From the NCBI RefSeq assembly GCF_900199205.1, contig NZ_OBMJ01000001.1:4095001-4159000 (forward strand): a stretch of DNA of 64,000 bases, read 5' to 3'. Of this stretch, positions 8,707-16,193 are shown piece after piece; position 1 is the first letter of the stretch, and each line of letters starts with the position of its first letter. The position numbers were made by a program, and so were the translations under genes. Below the pieces are notes generated by a model, which had not been told where the DNA came from, did no database searches, and was given only the letters and a program-made list of their open reading frames with translations. Source of the stretch: Streptomyces sp. 1331.2. GTDB taxonomy: Bacteria; Actinomycetota; Actinomycetes; Streptomycetales; Streptomycetaceae.

Positions 8707-9468
8707 CTACGCCTGGCGGGTCGGGAGGACGACGAGGTGGCGCAGGTTGACGTGCCGGGGGCGGCTGACGGTGTACGCGACCAGGTCGGCGACGTCCTCG
8801 GCGCCGAGGGCCGGGATGGCGGTGAACATGCCGCCGAGCTGGTCGCGCAGCACCGGGTTGTCGATGTGCTCGCCGAGTTCGGTGTCGGTCAGGCCGGGCT
8901 CGATCGCGCTGACCCGGACGTCGCGCGGGCCCAGTTCGCTGCGCAGGGCGGCGGAGAGCTGGGTGAGCGCGGCCTTGGTGGCGCCGTACACGGCGTAGTC
9001 GGGGAAGACGACGTGCGAGGCGATGGAGGAGACGTTGACCAGGTCGGCGGTGCGGCCGTCGGCGGCGGCCGAGGTGAGGTCGGCGGTGAAGGCGCGCACG
9101 ATCCGCAGTGCGCCGGTGAGGTTGGTGTCGACCATGCGGGTCCACTCGTCGATCCGGCCGTCGGCGAGCGGGTTGGGCAGCATCACCCCGGCGTTGTTGA
9201 CCACCAGGTCGACCCGGCCGTAGGCGTCGTGGACGGTCTTCGCGGCGGCGTCCACGGAGGCCTGGTCGGTGATGTCGGCGGTGACGGGCAGTGCCTGCCC
9301 GCCGGTGGCGGCGATCTCGGCGGCGAGGGCGTCCAGCCGGTCGGTGCGGCGGGCGAGCAGGGCGACCCGGGCGCCGTGGGCGGCGAGGGCGCGGGCGGTG
9401 GCGGCGCCCATGCCGCTGGCGGCTCCGGTCACGACGGCGGTGCGGGTGGCGAGGTCGGGGTAGCTCAT
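8707..9468 (-). CDS. Short-chain dehydrogenase/reductase (SDR, classical)
   Basis: 253 residues: cofactor motif TGAASGMG near residue 16, NNAG near residue 90, active-site Ser in VSSIAS and catalytic YGATK (YxxxK). This is a complete classical SDR of usual length, with the Arg after the glycine motif suggesting NADP(H). An upstream ATG (9669) would add 67 residues of Pro/Ser/Arg repeat translated from an 18-bp tandem repeat, so the ATG at 9468 is chosen. It is divergent from an XRE regulator whose target it very likely is. The substrate is unknown. Confidence 0.9.
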   Translation of the reverse strand: MSYPDLATRTAVVTGAASGMGAATARALAAHGARVALLARRTDRLDALAAEIAATGGQALPVTADITDQASVDAAAKTVHDAYGRVDLVVNNAGVMLPNPLADGRIDEWTRMVDTNLTGALRIVRAFTADLTSAAADGRTADLVNVSSIASHVVFPDYAVYGATKAALTQLSAALRSELGPRDVRVSAIEPGLTDTELGEHIDNPVLRDQLGGMFTAIPALGAEDVADLVAYTVSRPRHVNLRHLVVLPTRQA

Positions 9469-9489
9469 CGGGGGCTCCAGGTTCCAGGG

Positions 9490-9570
9490 TTCCGGGTCGG
9501 GACGGACGGGACCGGTCGGACGATTCGGACCGGTCGGACGGCTCGGACCGTTCGGACCGGTCGGGCTGAC
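9490..9570. repeat. 18-bp imperfect tandem repeat in the SDR/XRE intergenic region
   Basis: Units of GGACCGGTCGGAC followed by 4-5 variable bases recur at 18-bp spacing, each containing the palindrome ACCGGT. It lies between the divergent SDR and XRE genes. Confidence 0.6.
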
Positions 9571-9616
9571 GTCGACCACTGTGCGCGGTCCGCGACCGCC
9601 GACCCAGGGCTGTGCC

Positions 9617-9658
9617 GTTCCCGGGAACGACGATCCTGGGACGGCGTTTCCTGGGAAC
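9617..9658. promoter_or_regulatory. Paired palindromes, probable operators of the XRE/SDR pair
   Basis: GTTCCCGGGAAC (9617-9628) is a perfect 12-bp palindrome and GTTTCCTGGGAAC (9646-9658) is a close relative about 30 bp (three helical turns) away. CCTGGGACGGC also occurs twice nearby. They lie 47-88 bp upstream of the XRE gene and between the divergent genes, the expected place for autoregulatory operators. Confidence 0.6.
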
Positions 9659-9704
9659 GGCAGTACCACCCTGGGACGGCCGGCCCGCGGTTAACCTGCC
9701 GGGC

Positions 9705-10616
9705 ATGGAGAACACCCTGGGGGACTTCCTCCGTTCGCGTCGGGCCCGGATCCTGCCGGAGGAGGTGGGCCTGCCCTCGCACGGGCGCCGCCGGGTGCAG
9801 GGCCTGCGCCGGGAGGAGGTGGCGCAGCTCGCGGGCGTCAGCGTGGACTACTACGTCCGGCTGGAGCAGGGCCGGGGCGGCAGCGCCTCGGACGCGGTGC
9901 TGACGGCGGTGGCCCGGGTGCTGCGGCTGGACGAGGTGGAGGCGGCGCACCTGCGGTCGCTGGTCCGTCCGCCGAAGGAGCCGGCCGCCGGTGCCCGGGC
10001 GCAGGGGCGGGGCCGGGGCCGGGGCGGGCAGCCGGTCCGCCCGGGGACGCGGCTGCTGCTGGACCTGATGACCGGGGTGCCGGCCTTCGTGCTGGGCCGC
10101 CGGATGGACGTCCTGGCCTGGAACGCGCTGGGCGACGCGGTGAACGGTTTCTCCGCGCGCCGCGCGGCCGGCCCGGAGGGCCTGCCCAACCAGGCCCGGC
10201 ACGCCTTCCTGGACCCGGCGGCCCGGGAGTTCTACCGGCAGTGGGACGCGGTCGCCGCGGAGACCGTCTCCTATCTGCGCCGGGACGCCGGGCTGCACCC
10301 GGAAGATCCGGAGCTGGGCGCCCTGGTGGGCGAACTGTCACTGCGCAGCGAGGAGTTCGGCCGGCTCTGGGCGGACCACCTGGTGCGGGAGAAGACCCAC
10401 GGGGCCAAGCAGGTCCGGCACCCGCTGGTCGGCGACCTCGACCTCGGCTACGAGACCCTGGCCGTCAACGGCTCGCCGGACCAGCTGCTGGTCGTCTACA
10501 CCGCCCCGGTGGGCTCGCCCACGGCCCAGAAGCTGGCGCTGCTGGGGAGTTGGACGGCTCCGGGGGCGGCCCCCGAGGCGGCTGCGGAAGCCTCGGGAGC
10601 CCCGGAGGCGCCGTGA
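9705..10616 (+). CDS. XRE-family regulator with MmyB-like ligand-binding domain
   Basis: 303 residues. Residues about 5-75 form an XRE helix-turn-helix (RREEVAQLAGVSVDYYVRLEQGR), and the remaining part (VLAWNALGDAV..., AREFYRQWDAVAAETVSYLRR, LWADHLVREKTHGAKQVRHPLVGDL) is typical of the MmyB-like ligand-binding domain, a PAS-like fold reported to bind fatty acids. Such regulators in actinomycetes commonly sit divergent from an SDR gene, as here, and probably repress it through the palindromes in the intergenic region. The C-terminal 25 residues are Ala/Pro-rich. Confidence 0.9.
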   Translation: MENTLGDFLRSRRARILPEEVGLPSHGRRRVQGLRREEVAQLAGVSVDYYVRLEQGRGGSASDAVLTAVARVLRLDEVEAAHLRSLVRPPKEPAAGARAQGRGRGRGGQPVRPGTRLLLDLMTGVPAFVLGRRMDVLAWNALGDAVNGFSARRAAGPEGLPNQARHAFLDPAAREFYRQWDAVAAETVSYLRRDAGLHPEDPELGALVGELSLRSEEFGRLWADHLVREKTHGAKQVRHPLVGDLDLGYETLAVNGSPDQLLVVYTAPVGSPTAQKLALLGSWTAPGAAPEAAAEASGAPEAP

Positions 10617-10673
10617 GCGGCGCCGCGCGGTCTGAGCGGGCGAGCGGGGCAGCGGCGGCATAGCCTTTCAGAC

Positions 10674-10940
10674 ATGAGTGCCTGCGAAGACCTCGCTCTG
10701 GCCCCTCAGGACATCGAGCCCCTTCCGCCTCCCGACGGCTGCGCCGACTGCCTGGCGCAGGGCCGCCGGGACTGGGTGCACCTGCGGATCTGCCTGGACT
10801 GCGGCCACATCGGCTGCTGCGACTTCTCGCCGCAGCGGCACGCCACCGCGCACTTCCACAACACCTCCCACCCGGTGATCCGCTCGTACGAGCCGGGGGA
10901 GGACTGGCGCTGGTGCTTCGTCCACGAGGTCATGGGCTGA
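10674..10940 (+). CDS. UBP-type zinc-finger protein
   Basis: 88 residues with the zf-UBP pattern: CADC, CLDCGHIGCCD, HATAHFHNTSHPV and a closing W.WCFVHEV. In eukaryotes this fold binds the ubiquitin C-terminus; in actinomycetes it is a stand-alone small protein of unknown role. No Shine-Dalgarno sequence precedes the ATG. A TAGCCT (-10-like) at 10661-10666 places a transcription start almost at the ATG, so the mRNA may be leaderless. Confidence 0.85.
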   Translation: MSACEDLALAPQDIEPLPPPDGCADCLAQGRRDWVHLRICLDCGHIGCCDFSPQRHATAHFHNTSHPVIRSYEPGEDWRWCFVHEVMG

Positions 10941-11090
10941 GCGGCAGCCGCCAGGGCCTGTCCGGCGGCCCCGGAGCCGGTCTCCGCGCTGTGGCACGGG
11001 GGCGCAATCCCGGTAAAATCCGGACATGACGCCCGTGCGGCCCCTCCGGCCGACATCCGTCGGCGGACGGCCGCCGAAGGGAGGCCGACG

Positions 11091-11363
11091 ATGACCAAGC
11101 GAACACCGGGCAGTACCGCCCAGCTCCGCCAGGGCACCCAGGAGCTGCTGGAACGCCGGGGCATGGCGAGCCCGCCGACCCGGGTCGGGCCGAAGCTGCG
11201 CTTCGCGACGGCGTCCTCCGCCGCGGCCGGGTACGGCGCGGGCGAGGCGTTCCGGCACGGCGGGCGCGACGCGCCGACCACCGCGCTGCACGCCGCACCG
11301 TCCCAGCACGCCGAGCTCAAGGGGCACCGGCACCGCGGCGCGGAGAAGCACTCCGCCCACTGA
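11091..11363 (+). CDS. Small basic hypothetical protein
   Basis: 90 residues, rich in Arg, His, Ala and Thr, starting MTKRTPGSTAQLRQGTQELL and ending in a His-rich GHRHRGAEKHSAH. GGAGG is placed 6 nt before the ATG and the reading frame has a strong GC3 bias, which supports coding. No domain or membrane segment is recognised, and it stands alone between two plus-strand genes. Confidence 0.6.
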   Translation: MTKRTPGSTAQLRQGTQELLERRGMASPPTRVGPKLRFATASSAAAGYGAGEAFRHGGRDAPTTALHAAPSQHAELKGHRHRGAEKHSAH

Positions 11364-11589
11364 GCGGCCCCACCGGGCGGATCGGCTGTCGCCGGGCGGC
11401 CGTCCACCGCGCCGTCTCCCCGGGGGCGGGCACCGAACTGCGGGTGCCCGCCCCTGACGTGTGGTCACGGGTGTTCTCGGGGTTGCTCGGGGTCGATCTC
11501 CGGGCCCCTACGGGGGCTTCCCGGATGCCGCGGTGGACCGTACTCCCGAAGACTCTCTCCCGTCAGTACCGCCGTTGGAGAGAAGCCGC

Positions 11590-12843
11590 ATGAACACCCT
11601 TACGCGCAGCCGTCGTTGGTCCACGCTCGCGGCAGCCGGCGCGCTGCTCGCCGCCGTCGCGGTCGGCGGCGCGGCCCCGGCCCTGGCCGCCGATGCGCCG
11701 CAGGCCGGCACCGGAACCGCCGCCACCACGGGCAGCCCCGCCGCCACCACCCGGCCCGGCCCGCTGGACCGGGCGGCGCTGGCGAAGACCATCGACACCC
11801 TGCCCGCCGACATCACCGGCGCACTGGTCCGGGTCGACGGCCCGGGCGCGCGCTGGCGCGGCACCTCCGGCGAGGACGTCCCGGCGAACGGCCGGTTCCG
11901 GATCGGCAGCATTTCCAAGGTCTTCACCGCGACCGTGATGCTGCAGCTCGTCGCCGAGGGCAGGGTCGAGCTGGACGGCACCGTCCAGCAGTACCTGCCC
12001 GGGCTGCTGCCGGCCGGCTACCCGCCGGTCACCGTACGGGAGTTGCTGGACCACACCAGCGGCCTGCCCGGCGGCGGCGGGATGACCTCGGGGGACGGCA
12101 GCACCGCGTGGTTCGCCGCGCACAAGGCGCAGTACTTCAGCCCCGAGCAGGTCGTCGCCGACATGCTCACCCAGCCGATGGGCTTCGCGCCCGGCACCGC
12201 GCAGCAGTACAACGGCAACAACTACTTCGTAGCCGCCATGGTGATCGAGAAGGTCACCGGCGACACCTTCGCCGACCAGGTGCGCCGGCGGATCACCGGC
12301 CCGCTCGGCCTGCACGCCACCTACGTCCCGGCCGCCGACGACCTGACCATCCGCGGCCCGCACGCGCACGGCTACGTGGACGTCCGCGCCGCCGACGGCA
12401 GCACCGGCCGGGTGGACGTCACCGAGCAGAGCCCGTACCCGTGGGCCGAGGGCGGCATGATCTCCTCCGCCGCCGACCTGGAGCGCTTCTTCGACGCCCT
12501 GTTCCGCGGCCGGCTGCTGCCGCCCGCCCAGCAGGCCGAGGTGTTCGCCGTCCCGGACCTGCCGAACGACCACAACAGGAGCTGCGACATCGGCCCGACC
12601 ACCGGCCACGCCTGCTTCAGCGCCGGCGGCCTGCTGCGCTCCGTGCTGCCGAACGGCACCGAGGTGTGGGGCAAGACCGGTGCCCGGCCGGGCTACAGCA
12701 GCGCCGTCTTCGCCACCCGCGACCTGTCCCGCACCCTGGTCGTCGGGCTCAACCCGACCGGCATCTCCGGCGAGGAGTTCCCCACCCTGTGGAAGACGGT
12801 GACCACCGCCTTCGGCTCCGGGCAGGTGTACGGGGCGCGGTGA
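11590..12843 (+). CDS. Secreted serine hydrolase, class C beta-lactamase/DD-peptidase fold
   Basis: 417 residues. A signal peptide (MNTLTRSRRW, hydrophobic core, ALA-AD cleavage near residue 34) exports it. SISKVF carries the SxxK nucleophile and base (near residue 115), YNGNNY is the YxN motif and WGKTGARPGY the KTG-like third motif. This set defines the beta-lactamase/D-alanyl-D-alanine carboxypeptidase family (AmpC, R61 DD-peptidase, EstB). GGAGAGAAG lies just upstream of the ATG. Peptidoglycan trimming, esterase or beta-lactamase activity all remain possible. It appears monocistronic. Confidence 0.9.
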   Translation: MNTLTRSRRWSTLAAAGALLAAVAVGGAAPALAADAPQAGTGTAATTGSPAATTRPGPLDRAALAKTIDTLPADITGALVRVDGPGARWRGTSGEDVPANGRFRIGSISKVFTATVMLQLVAEGRVELDGTVQQYLPGLLPAGYPPVTVRELLDHTSGLPGGGGMTSGDGSTAWFAAHKAQYFSPEQVVADMLTQPMGFAPGTAQQYNGNNYFVAAMVIEKVTGDTFADQVRRRITGPLGLHATYVPAADDLTIRGPHAHGYVDVRAADGSTGRVDVTEQSPYPWAEGGMISSAADLERFFDALFRGRLLPPAQQAEVFAVPDLPNDHNRSCDIGPTTGHACFSAGGLLRSVLPNGTEVWGKTGARPGYSSAVFATRDLSRTLVVGLNPTGISGEEFPTLWKTVTTAFGSGQVYGAR

Positions 12844-12931
12844 GCCGGGCCGCCGGTGGCCTGCGCCGGGTCCGGGCCGGCGGTGGCAGAGTGGGGGCCA
12901 CCGAACCCCACCCTGCTCCAGGAGGACCGCA

Positions 12932-13423
12932 GTGACGGCTGAGCCCTTGAAGTCCCGCGAGGAATGGTTGGCGTCGCTGCCGAGGATCTACGCGGCGTCG
13001 GGCTGCCTGCTGCGGGACGAGTCCGGCCGGGTGCTGATCGTGAAGGCCGGGTACCGCGAGCACTGGCAGTTCCCGGGCGGCACGATCGACCTCGGCGAGG
13101 GCCCGGTGGAGTGCGCCGCACGGGAGTTGACGGAGGAGACCGGTCTCGTCGGCACGGCCGGCGCGCTGCTGGCGATCTCCTGGACCCACCCGTCGGGCGA
13201 ACTCGACCACCCGGCCGAGCACTTCATGTTCGACTTCGGCACCGTCCCGGACGGCACCCCCGTGACCGTCCCGGCCGGCGAGCTGGACGACTACCGCTGG
13301 GCCCCCGTCGAGGAGGCGCTGGAGCTGCTGGGCCCGGCCCGTTCGGCCCGGCTGCGGGCGGCGCTGGAGGCGGCGGAGGACGGCCGGGTCCGGATCGTCA
13401 CCACCCACGTGTCGGGCTTCTAG
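12932..13423 (+). CDS. NUDIX hydrolase
   Basis: 163 residues with a full Nudix box, GGTIDLGEGPVECAARELTEETGLVG, whose REx2EE core binds the metal. GTG start with AGGAGG about 8 nt upstream. The length fits a single-domain member; the nucleotide-diphosphate substrate is not predictable. It ends at a strong hairpin shared with the convergent Clp-N/HTH gene. Confidence 0.93.
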   Translation: MTAEPLKSREEWLASLPRIYAASGCLLRDESGRVLIVKAGYREHWQFPGGTIDLGEGPVECAARELTEETGLVGTAGALLAISWTHPSGELDHPAEHFMFDFGTVPDGTPVTVPAGELDDYRWAPVEEALELLGPARSARLRAALEAAEDGRVRIVTTHVSGF

Positions 13424-13432
13424 CGGCCGACT

Positions 13433-13469
13433 GCCGTGCCCCGGGCGGGAGTTCCGCCCGGGGCACGGC
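13433..13469. terminator. Bidirectional terminator
   Basis: A perfect 16-bp stem (arms 13433-13448 and 13454-13469) with loop GAGTT sits between the convergent NUDIX and Clp-N/HTH genes, 9 bp from each stop. Confidence 0.85.
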
Positions 13470-13478
13470 GGCCTGGTT

Positions 13479-14240
13479 TCACTGCTGCGGGTCGGACTCC
13501 GTGTTCCGGGCGGCGATGATGGCGGCGATGGCCTCCGAGATGAAGGTCTCCGCCTCGGCCTTGTCGACCTTCAGCCCGGCGAGCACGCCCTCGCCGTGCT
13601 CCTGCTCCAGCAGGGCGAGCAGGATGTGTTCGGTGCCGACGTAGTTGTGCCCGAGCTTGAGCGCCTCGCGGAAGGACAGCTCCAGCACCTTCTTGCCCAG
13701 CCCGTCGTACGGGATCATCGCGGGCAGCGTCTGCTCCACGGCGGCCGGCAGGACGGCGGTGGTCGCCGTCCGGACGGCGTGCGGGGTGACGCCCTGGGCG
13801 GCGAGCGCCTTGACCGCGATGCCCTCCGGCTCGGCGAGCAGGCCGAGCAGGATGTGTTGGGCGCTGATCTCGGCGTTGCCCGCCTTGCGGGCCTCCTCCT
13901 GCGAGGCCACCACGACCTTGCGGGCCCGGGGCGTGAACCGGCTGAAGCCCTGGCTGGGGTCGAGGTCGTTCGGGGTGCCCGGGTCCTTGGGGACGAAGCG
14001 TTTCTGGGCGGCCTGCTTGCTGACGCCCATGCTGCGGCCGATGTCGGTCCAGGAGGCGCCGGAGCGGCGGGCCTGGTCGACGAAGTGGCCGATGAGGTGG
14101 TCGGCGAGGTCGCCGAGGTGGTCGGCGGCGATGACCGCGTCGGAGAGCTGGTCCAGCGCGTCGGCGTGGACCTTCTTGATGGCCGCGATCAGGTCGTCGA
14201 GGCGCAGCGGAGTGCTGTTGGGAACAACGGGATTCTCCAT
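13479..14240 (-). CDS. Clp-N domain protein with N-terminal HTH-like region
   Basis: 253 residues. Residues about 15-80 form a helical region with SWTDIGRSMGVSKQAAQKRF, a good helix-turn-helix. Residues about 100-245 carry a Clp-N repeat pair (SAQHILLGLLAEPEGIAVKALAAQGV and GTEHILLALLEQEHGEGVLAGL), the substrate/adaptor-binding fold of ClpA/ClpC/ClpB, without any AAA+ domain. It may thus be a DNA-binding regulator that reads proteolytic or chaperone state, or an adaptor for ClpC. Two operator-like repeats lie directly before the ATG, suggesting autoregulation and a leaderless transcript. Confidence 0.88.
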   Translation of the reverse strand: MENPVVPNSTPLRLDDLIAAIKKVHADALDQLSDAVIAADHLGDLADHLIGHFVDQARRSGASWTDIGRSMGVSKQAAQKRFVPKDPGTPNDLDPSQGFSRFTPRARKVVVASQEEARKAGNAEISAQHILLGLLAEPEGIAVKALAAQGVTPHAVRTATTAVLPAAVEQTLPAMIPYDGLGKKVLELSFREALKLGHNYVGTEHILLALLEQEHGEGVLAGLKVDKAEAETFISEAIAAIIAARNTESDPQQ

Positions 14241-14242
14241 GC

Positions 14243-14288
14243 GTCAACCGTAGGTTGTCGCCCCGGGGGGCGTCAACCATCGGTTGAC
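14243..14288 (-). promoter_or_regulatory. Two operator-like repeats overlapping a promoter of the Clp-N/HTH gene
   Basis: GTCAACC-N3-GGTTGAC occurs perfectly at 14272-14288 and nearly perfectly (GTCAACCGTAGGTTGTC) at 14243-14259, centres 29 bp apart. On the minus strand a TTGACG followed 18 nt later by TACGGT (TANNNT-type -10) lies within the two sites. The -10 element is about 10 nt from the ATG, so transcription probably starts at or next to the start codon. Confidence 0.7.
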
Positions 14289-14323
14289 GGTGGATCTTCG
14301 AGGGCTCCTGCGCCCGGTCCGTC

Positions 14324-15066
14324 CTACGCGGCGGTCAGCAGCCGGTCCCGGACGGCGGTGATCACGGCGGGCGTCACGCCGGCCCCGAGCAGGTAGCCGA
14401 CCGGGTCGAGCCCGTCGAGCGCGGCGGCCAGGGCGGCCTCGGCGGTGGTCCCGGCCTCGGCGAGCACCGCGTCGATCCGGCGGTACGGGTCCGGCAGGCC
14501 GAGCATCCCGTACAGCGGGCGGACGTTGGGGCCGCTCAGCAGGTAGTCCTCGGCGATCGTGGCGCGGTCGGCCCCGGCCAGGGCGAGCAGCAGCAGGGCG
14601 GCCAGGCCGGTGCGGTCACGGCCGGCGCCGCAGTGCACCACCACTGCGCCGGGGCGGGCGCCGGCGATCGCGGCGATCAGCGCGGCGGCGGCGTGCGGGC
14701 AGTGGTCCAGGTACGGGCGGAGCGCCAGGGGGTGCCGTCCAGGTGGCCGTGGGCCTCCCACCAGGCGGGGCCGGCGAGTTCGTCCAGCGGGACGCGGATC
14801 AGGTCGACGCCCTCGGGGAGCGGGAGGAGCGGCTTGTACTCCTCGGCGTTGCGCAGGTCGACCACGGTGCGGACGCCGTGGTCGAGGAGGGCGTCCCAGC
14901 CCTCGGCGGTGAGGCGGTCCAGGTTGTCCGCCCGGACTATCGCGCCGCGGGCGGTGGGGCGGCCGTAGGCGGTGGGCAGTCCGCCCAGGTCGCGGACGTT
15001 GAGACAGCCGTCCCAGACGAGCGTGCGGTCCTCGGTGGCGGTCAGCGTGTCCGTCGTCCGGTTCAT
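14324..15066 (-). pseudogene. Tyrosine-protein phosphatase, frameshifted
   Basis: Two reading frames together give one Y_phosphatase3-type protein of about 248 residues. The N-terminal part (from MNRTTDTLTATEDRTL, with NVRDLGGLPT and VVDLRNAEEY) is in one frame, and the C-terminal part with the catalytic HCGAGRDRTGLAAL (CX5R) is in another. The junction falls at a G5 run at 14728-14732 (C5 in the sense strand); one extra C would restore GTPLALRPYLDH. Either the gene is inactivated or the base is a sequencing error in a homopolymer. GGGGAG precedes the ATG at 15066. Members of this family (LipA/PtpB-like) dephosphorylate phosphotyrosine or phosphoinositides. Confidence 0.85.
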
Positions 15067-15087
15067 GGGGCTCCCCGTTTCCTCGCA

Positions 15088-15124
15088 GGGAGTCCCGTTA
15101 CCCCCTCGTTATGTAAGGACTCCC
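15088..15124 (-). promoter_or_regulatory. Inverted repeat upstream of the phosphatase gene
   Basis: GGGAGTCC (15088-15095) and GGACTCCC (15117-15124) flank an AT-richer core 22-58 bp upstream of the ATG, which contains TTACATAACG on the minus strand. Operator or promoter-spanning repeat; the regulator is unknown. Confidence 0.45.
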
Positions 15125-15172
15125 GGGGCATCGGGATGGTTCCTGGCCGTTCGACCCGTGGACCACCGGTGT

Positions 15173-15928
15173 TCAGGCGGCGGTCGGGCCCTCGGCCTCG
15201 GCGCCGACCAGCTTCTCCATCGGCTCGACGGCGATCCGGCCGAGCATCGAACCGGCCACGATCGCGCCGACCAGGAAGACCGTGGACAGCCAGGCCATCG
15301 TCGCGACCGGCAGGGTGAAGGCGCCGACCACCCGGGCCACGCACTCGGTCAGCAGCGCGGTGCCCCAGATCGCCGAGAACATCCGCTCGTGGCGGCGGAA
15401 GGCCCGCGAGCCCGCCGCTCGGCCCTCGGCCAGCCGCTGCCAGGCGGCGGCGCGGTCCCGCTTGCCCTTGGTGACGAAGGGCATCAGCATCGGGCTCATC
15501 ACCGGACGGCCGATCAGTGCGGAGGCCAGGATCGCGATCGCGACGGTGCCGCTCAGCCCGCCGTCCTTGGCGATCATCAGCCGGGCGTCGCCGGTGACGA
15601 AGGTCAGCGCCAGGCCCGCCAGGTTGACGGTCAGCATCAGCGCGGCCCACAGGTTGAGCGTGCGCTCGCGCAGCAGGCCGAGGACGGTCCGGCCGGCCGG
15701 GAAGGCGCTGCTCCAGGCCAGCGCGGCGAACTCGCTCAGGCCGAAGGCCGAGTGCAGCAGGTAGTAGCCGACCAGCGGGGCGGCCACGTCCAGGGCCAGC
15801 GGGCGCAGACCGGAGGCCAGCGGGTTGGGGGACTTGGCGTGGGCGGCGGCGCCGGCGGCCTTCGCGGGAGCGGTGACGGGAGCGACGGCGGTGGCGGTGA
15901 CGGCGGCGGCGCTGACGGTCTGGCTCAC
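15173..15928 (-). CDS. VC0807-family-like integral membrane protein
   Basis: 251 residues from a GTG start (MSQTVSAAAVTATAV) with GAGGAA just upstream; an ATG at 16048 would add 40 unlikely residues. After an Ala/Thr-rich N-terminus come about five hydrophobic segments with SALIGRPVMSPMLMPFVTKGKRD in the middle. The 'uGRP' segment and segment order resemble VC0807/intracellular septation-type proteins, whose function is unknown. It lies divergent from the ECF sigma gene. Confidence 0.7.
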   Translation of the reverse strand: MSQTVSAAAVTATAVAPVTAPAKAAGAAAHAKSPNPLASGLRPLALDVAAPLVGYYLLHSAFGLSEFAALAWSSAFPAGRTVLGLLRERTLNLWAALMLTVNLAGLALTFVTGDARLMIAKDGGLSGTVAIAILASALIGRPVMSPMLMPFVTKGKRDRAAAWQRLAEGRAAGSRAFRRHERMFSAIWGTALLTECVARVVGAFTLPVATMAWLSTVFLVGAIVAGSMLGRIAVEPMEKLVGAEAEGPTAA

Positions 15929-16035
15929 GGTGGGTTCCTCCCCGGCTGGTGGCCGCGGGCTCCTGCCCGCGTCGTGCCTCCAGTTTTTCCGGCCGGCCCT
16001 GCGCCGGAGCAGTGCCGTCCGTTGCGGGATCCGTG

Positions 16036-16047
16036 TGACAGCTGTCA
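16036..16047. promoter_or_regulatory. Perfect 12-bp palindrome between divergent genes
   Basis: TGACAGCTGTCA lies about 110 bp upstream of the membrane protein gene and 147 bp upstream of the sigma factor gene; the half-site TGACAGCT recurs at 16107-16114. Candidate operator. Confidence 0.4.
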
Positions 16048-16193
16048 TGGTGCGCGCCGTGATACCGCCTCTGACCTGCGGTTTCTTTCAGCGCTCCGGA
16101 GGGAGCGGTGACAGCTCGCGCCCCGGCGCGCGCGGCGCGTACGGGTACGACCGGCTGCCGGGGGCGCCGACCCGGGCCCCCGCATGGCGCATC

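Noticed and set aside
5523..8750. Open frame of 1075 codons on the plus strand
   Set aside because: Antisense to the pseudokinase-flippase gene and without recognisable domains.
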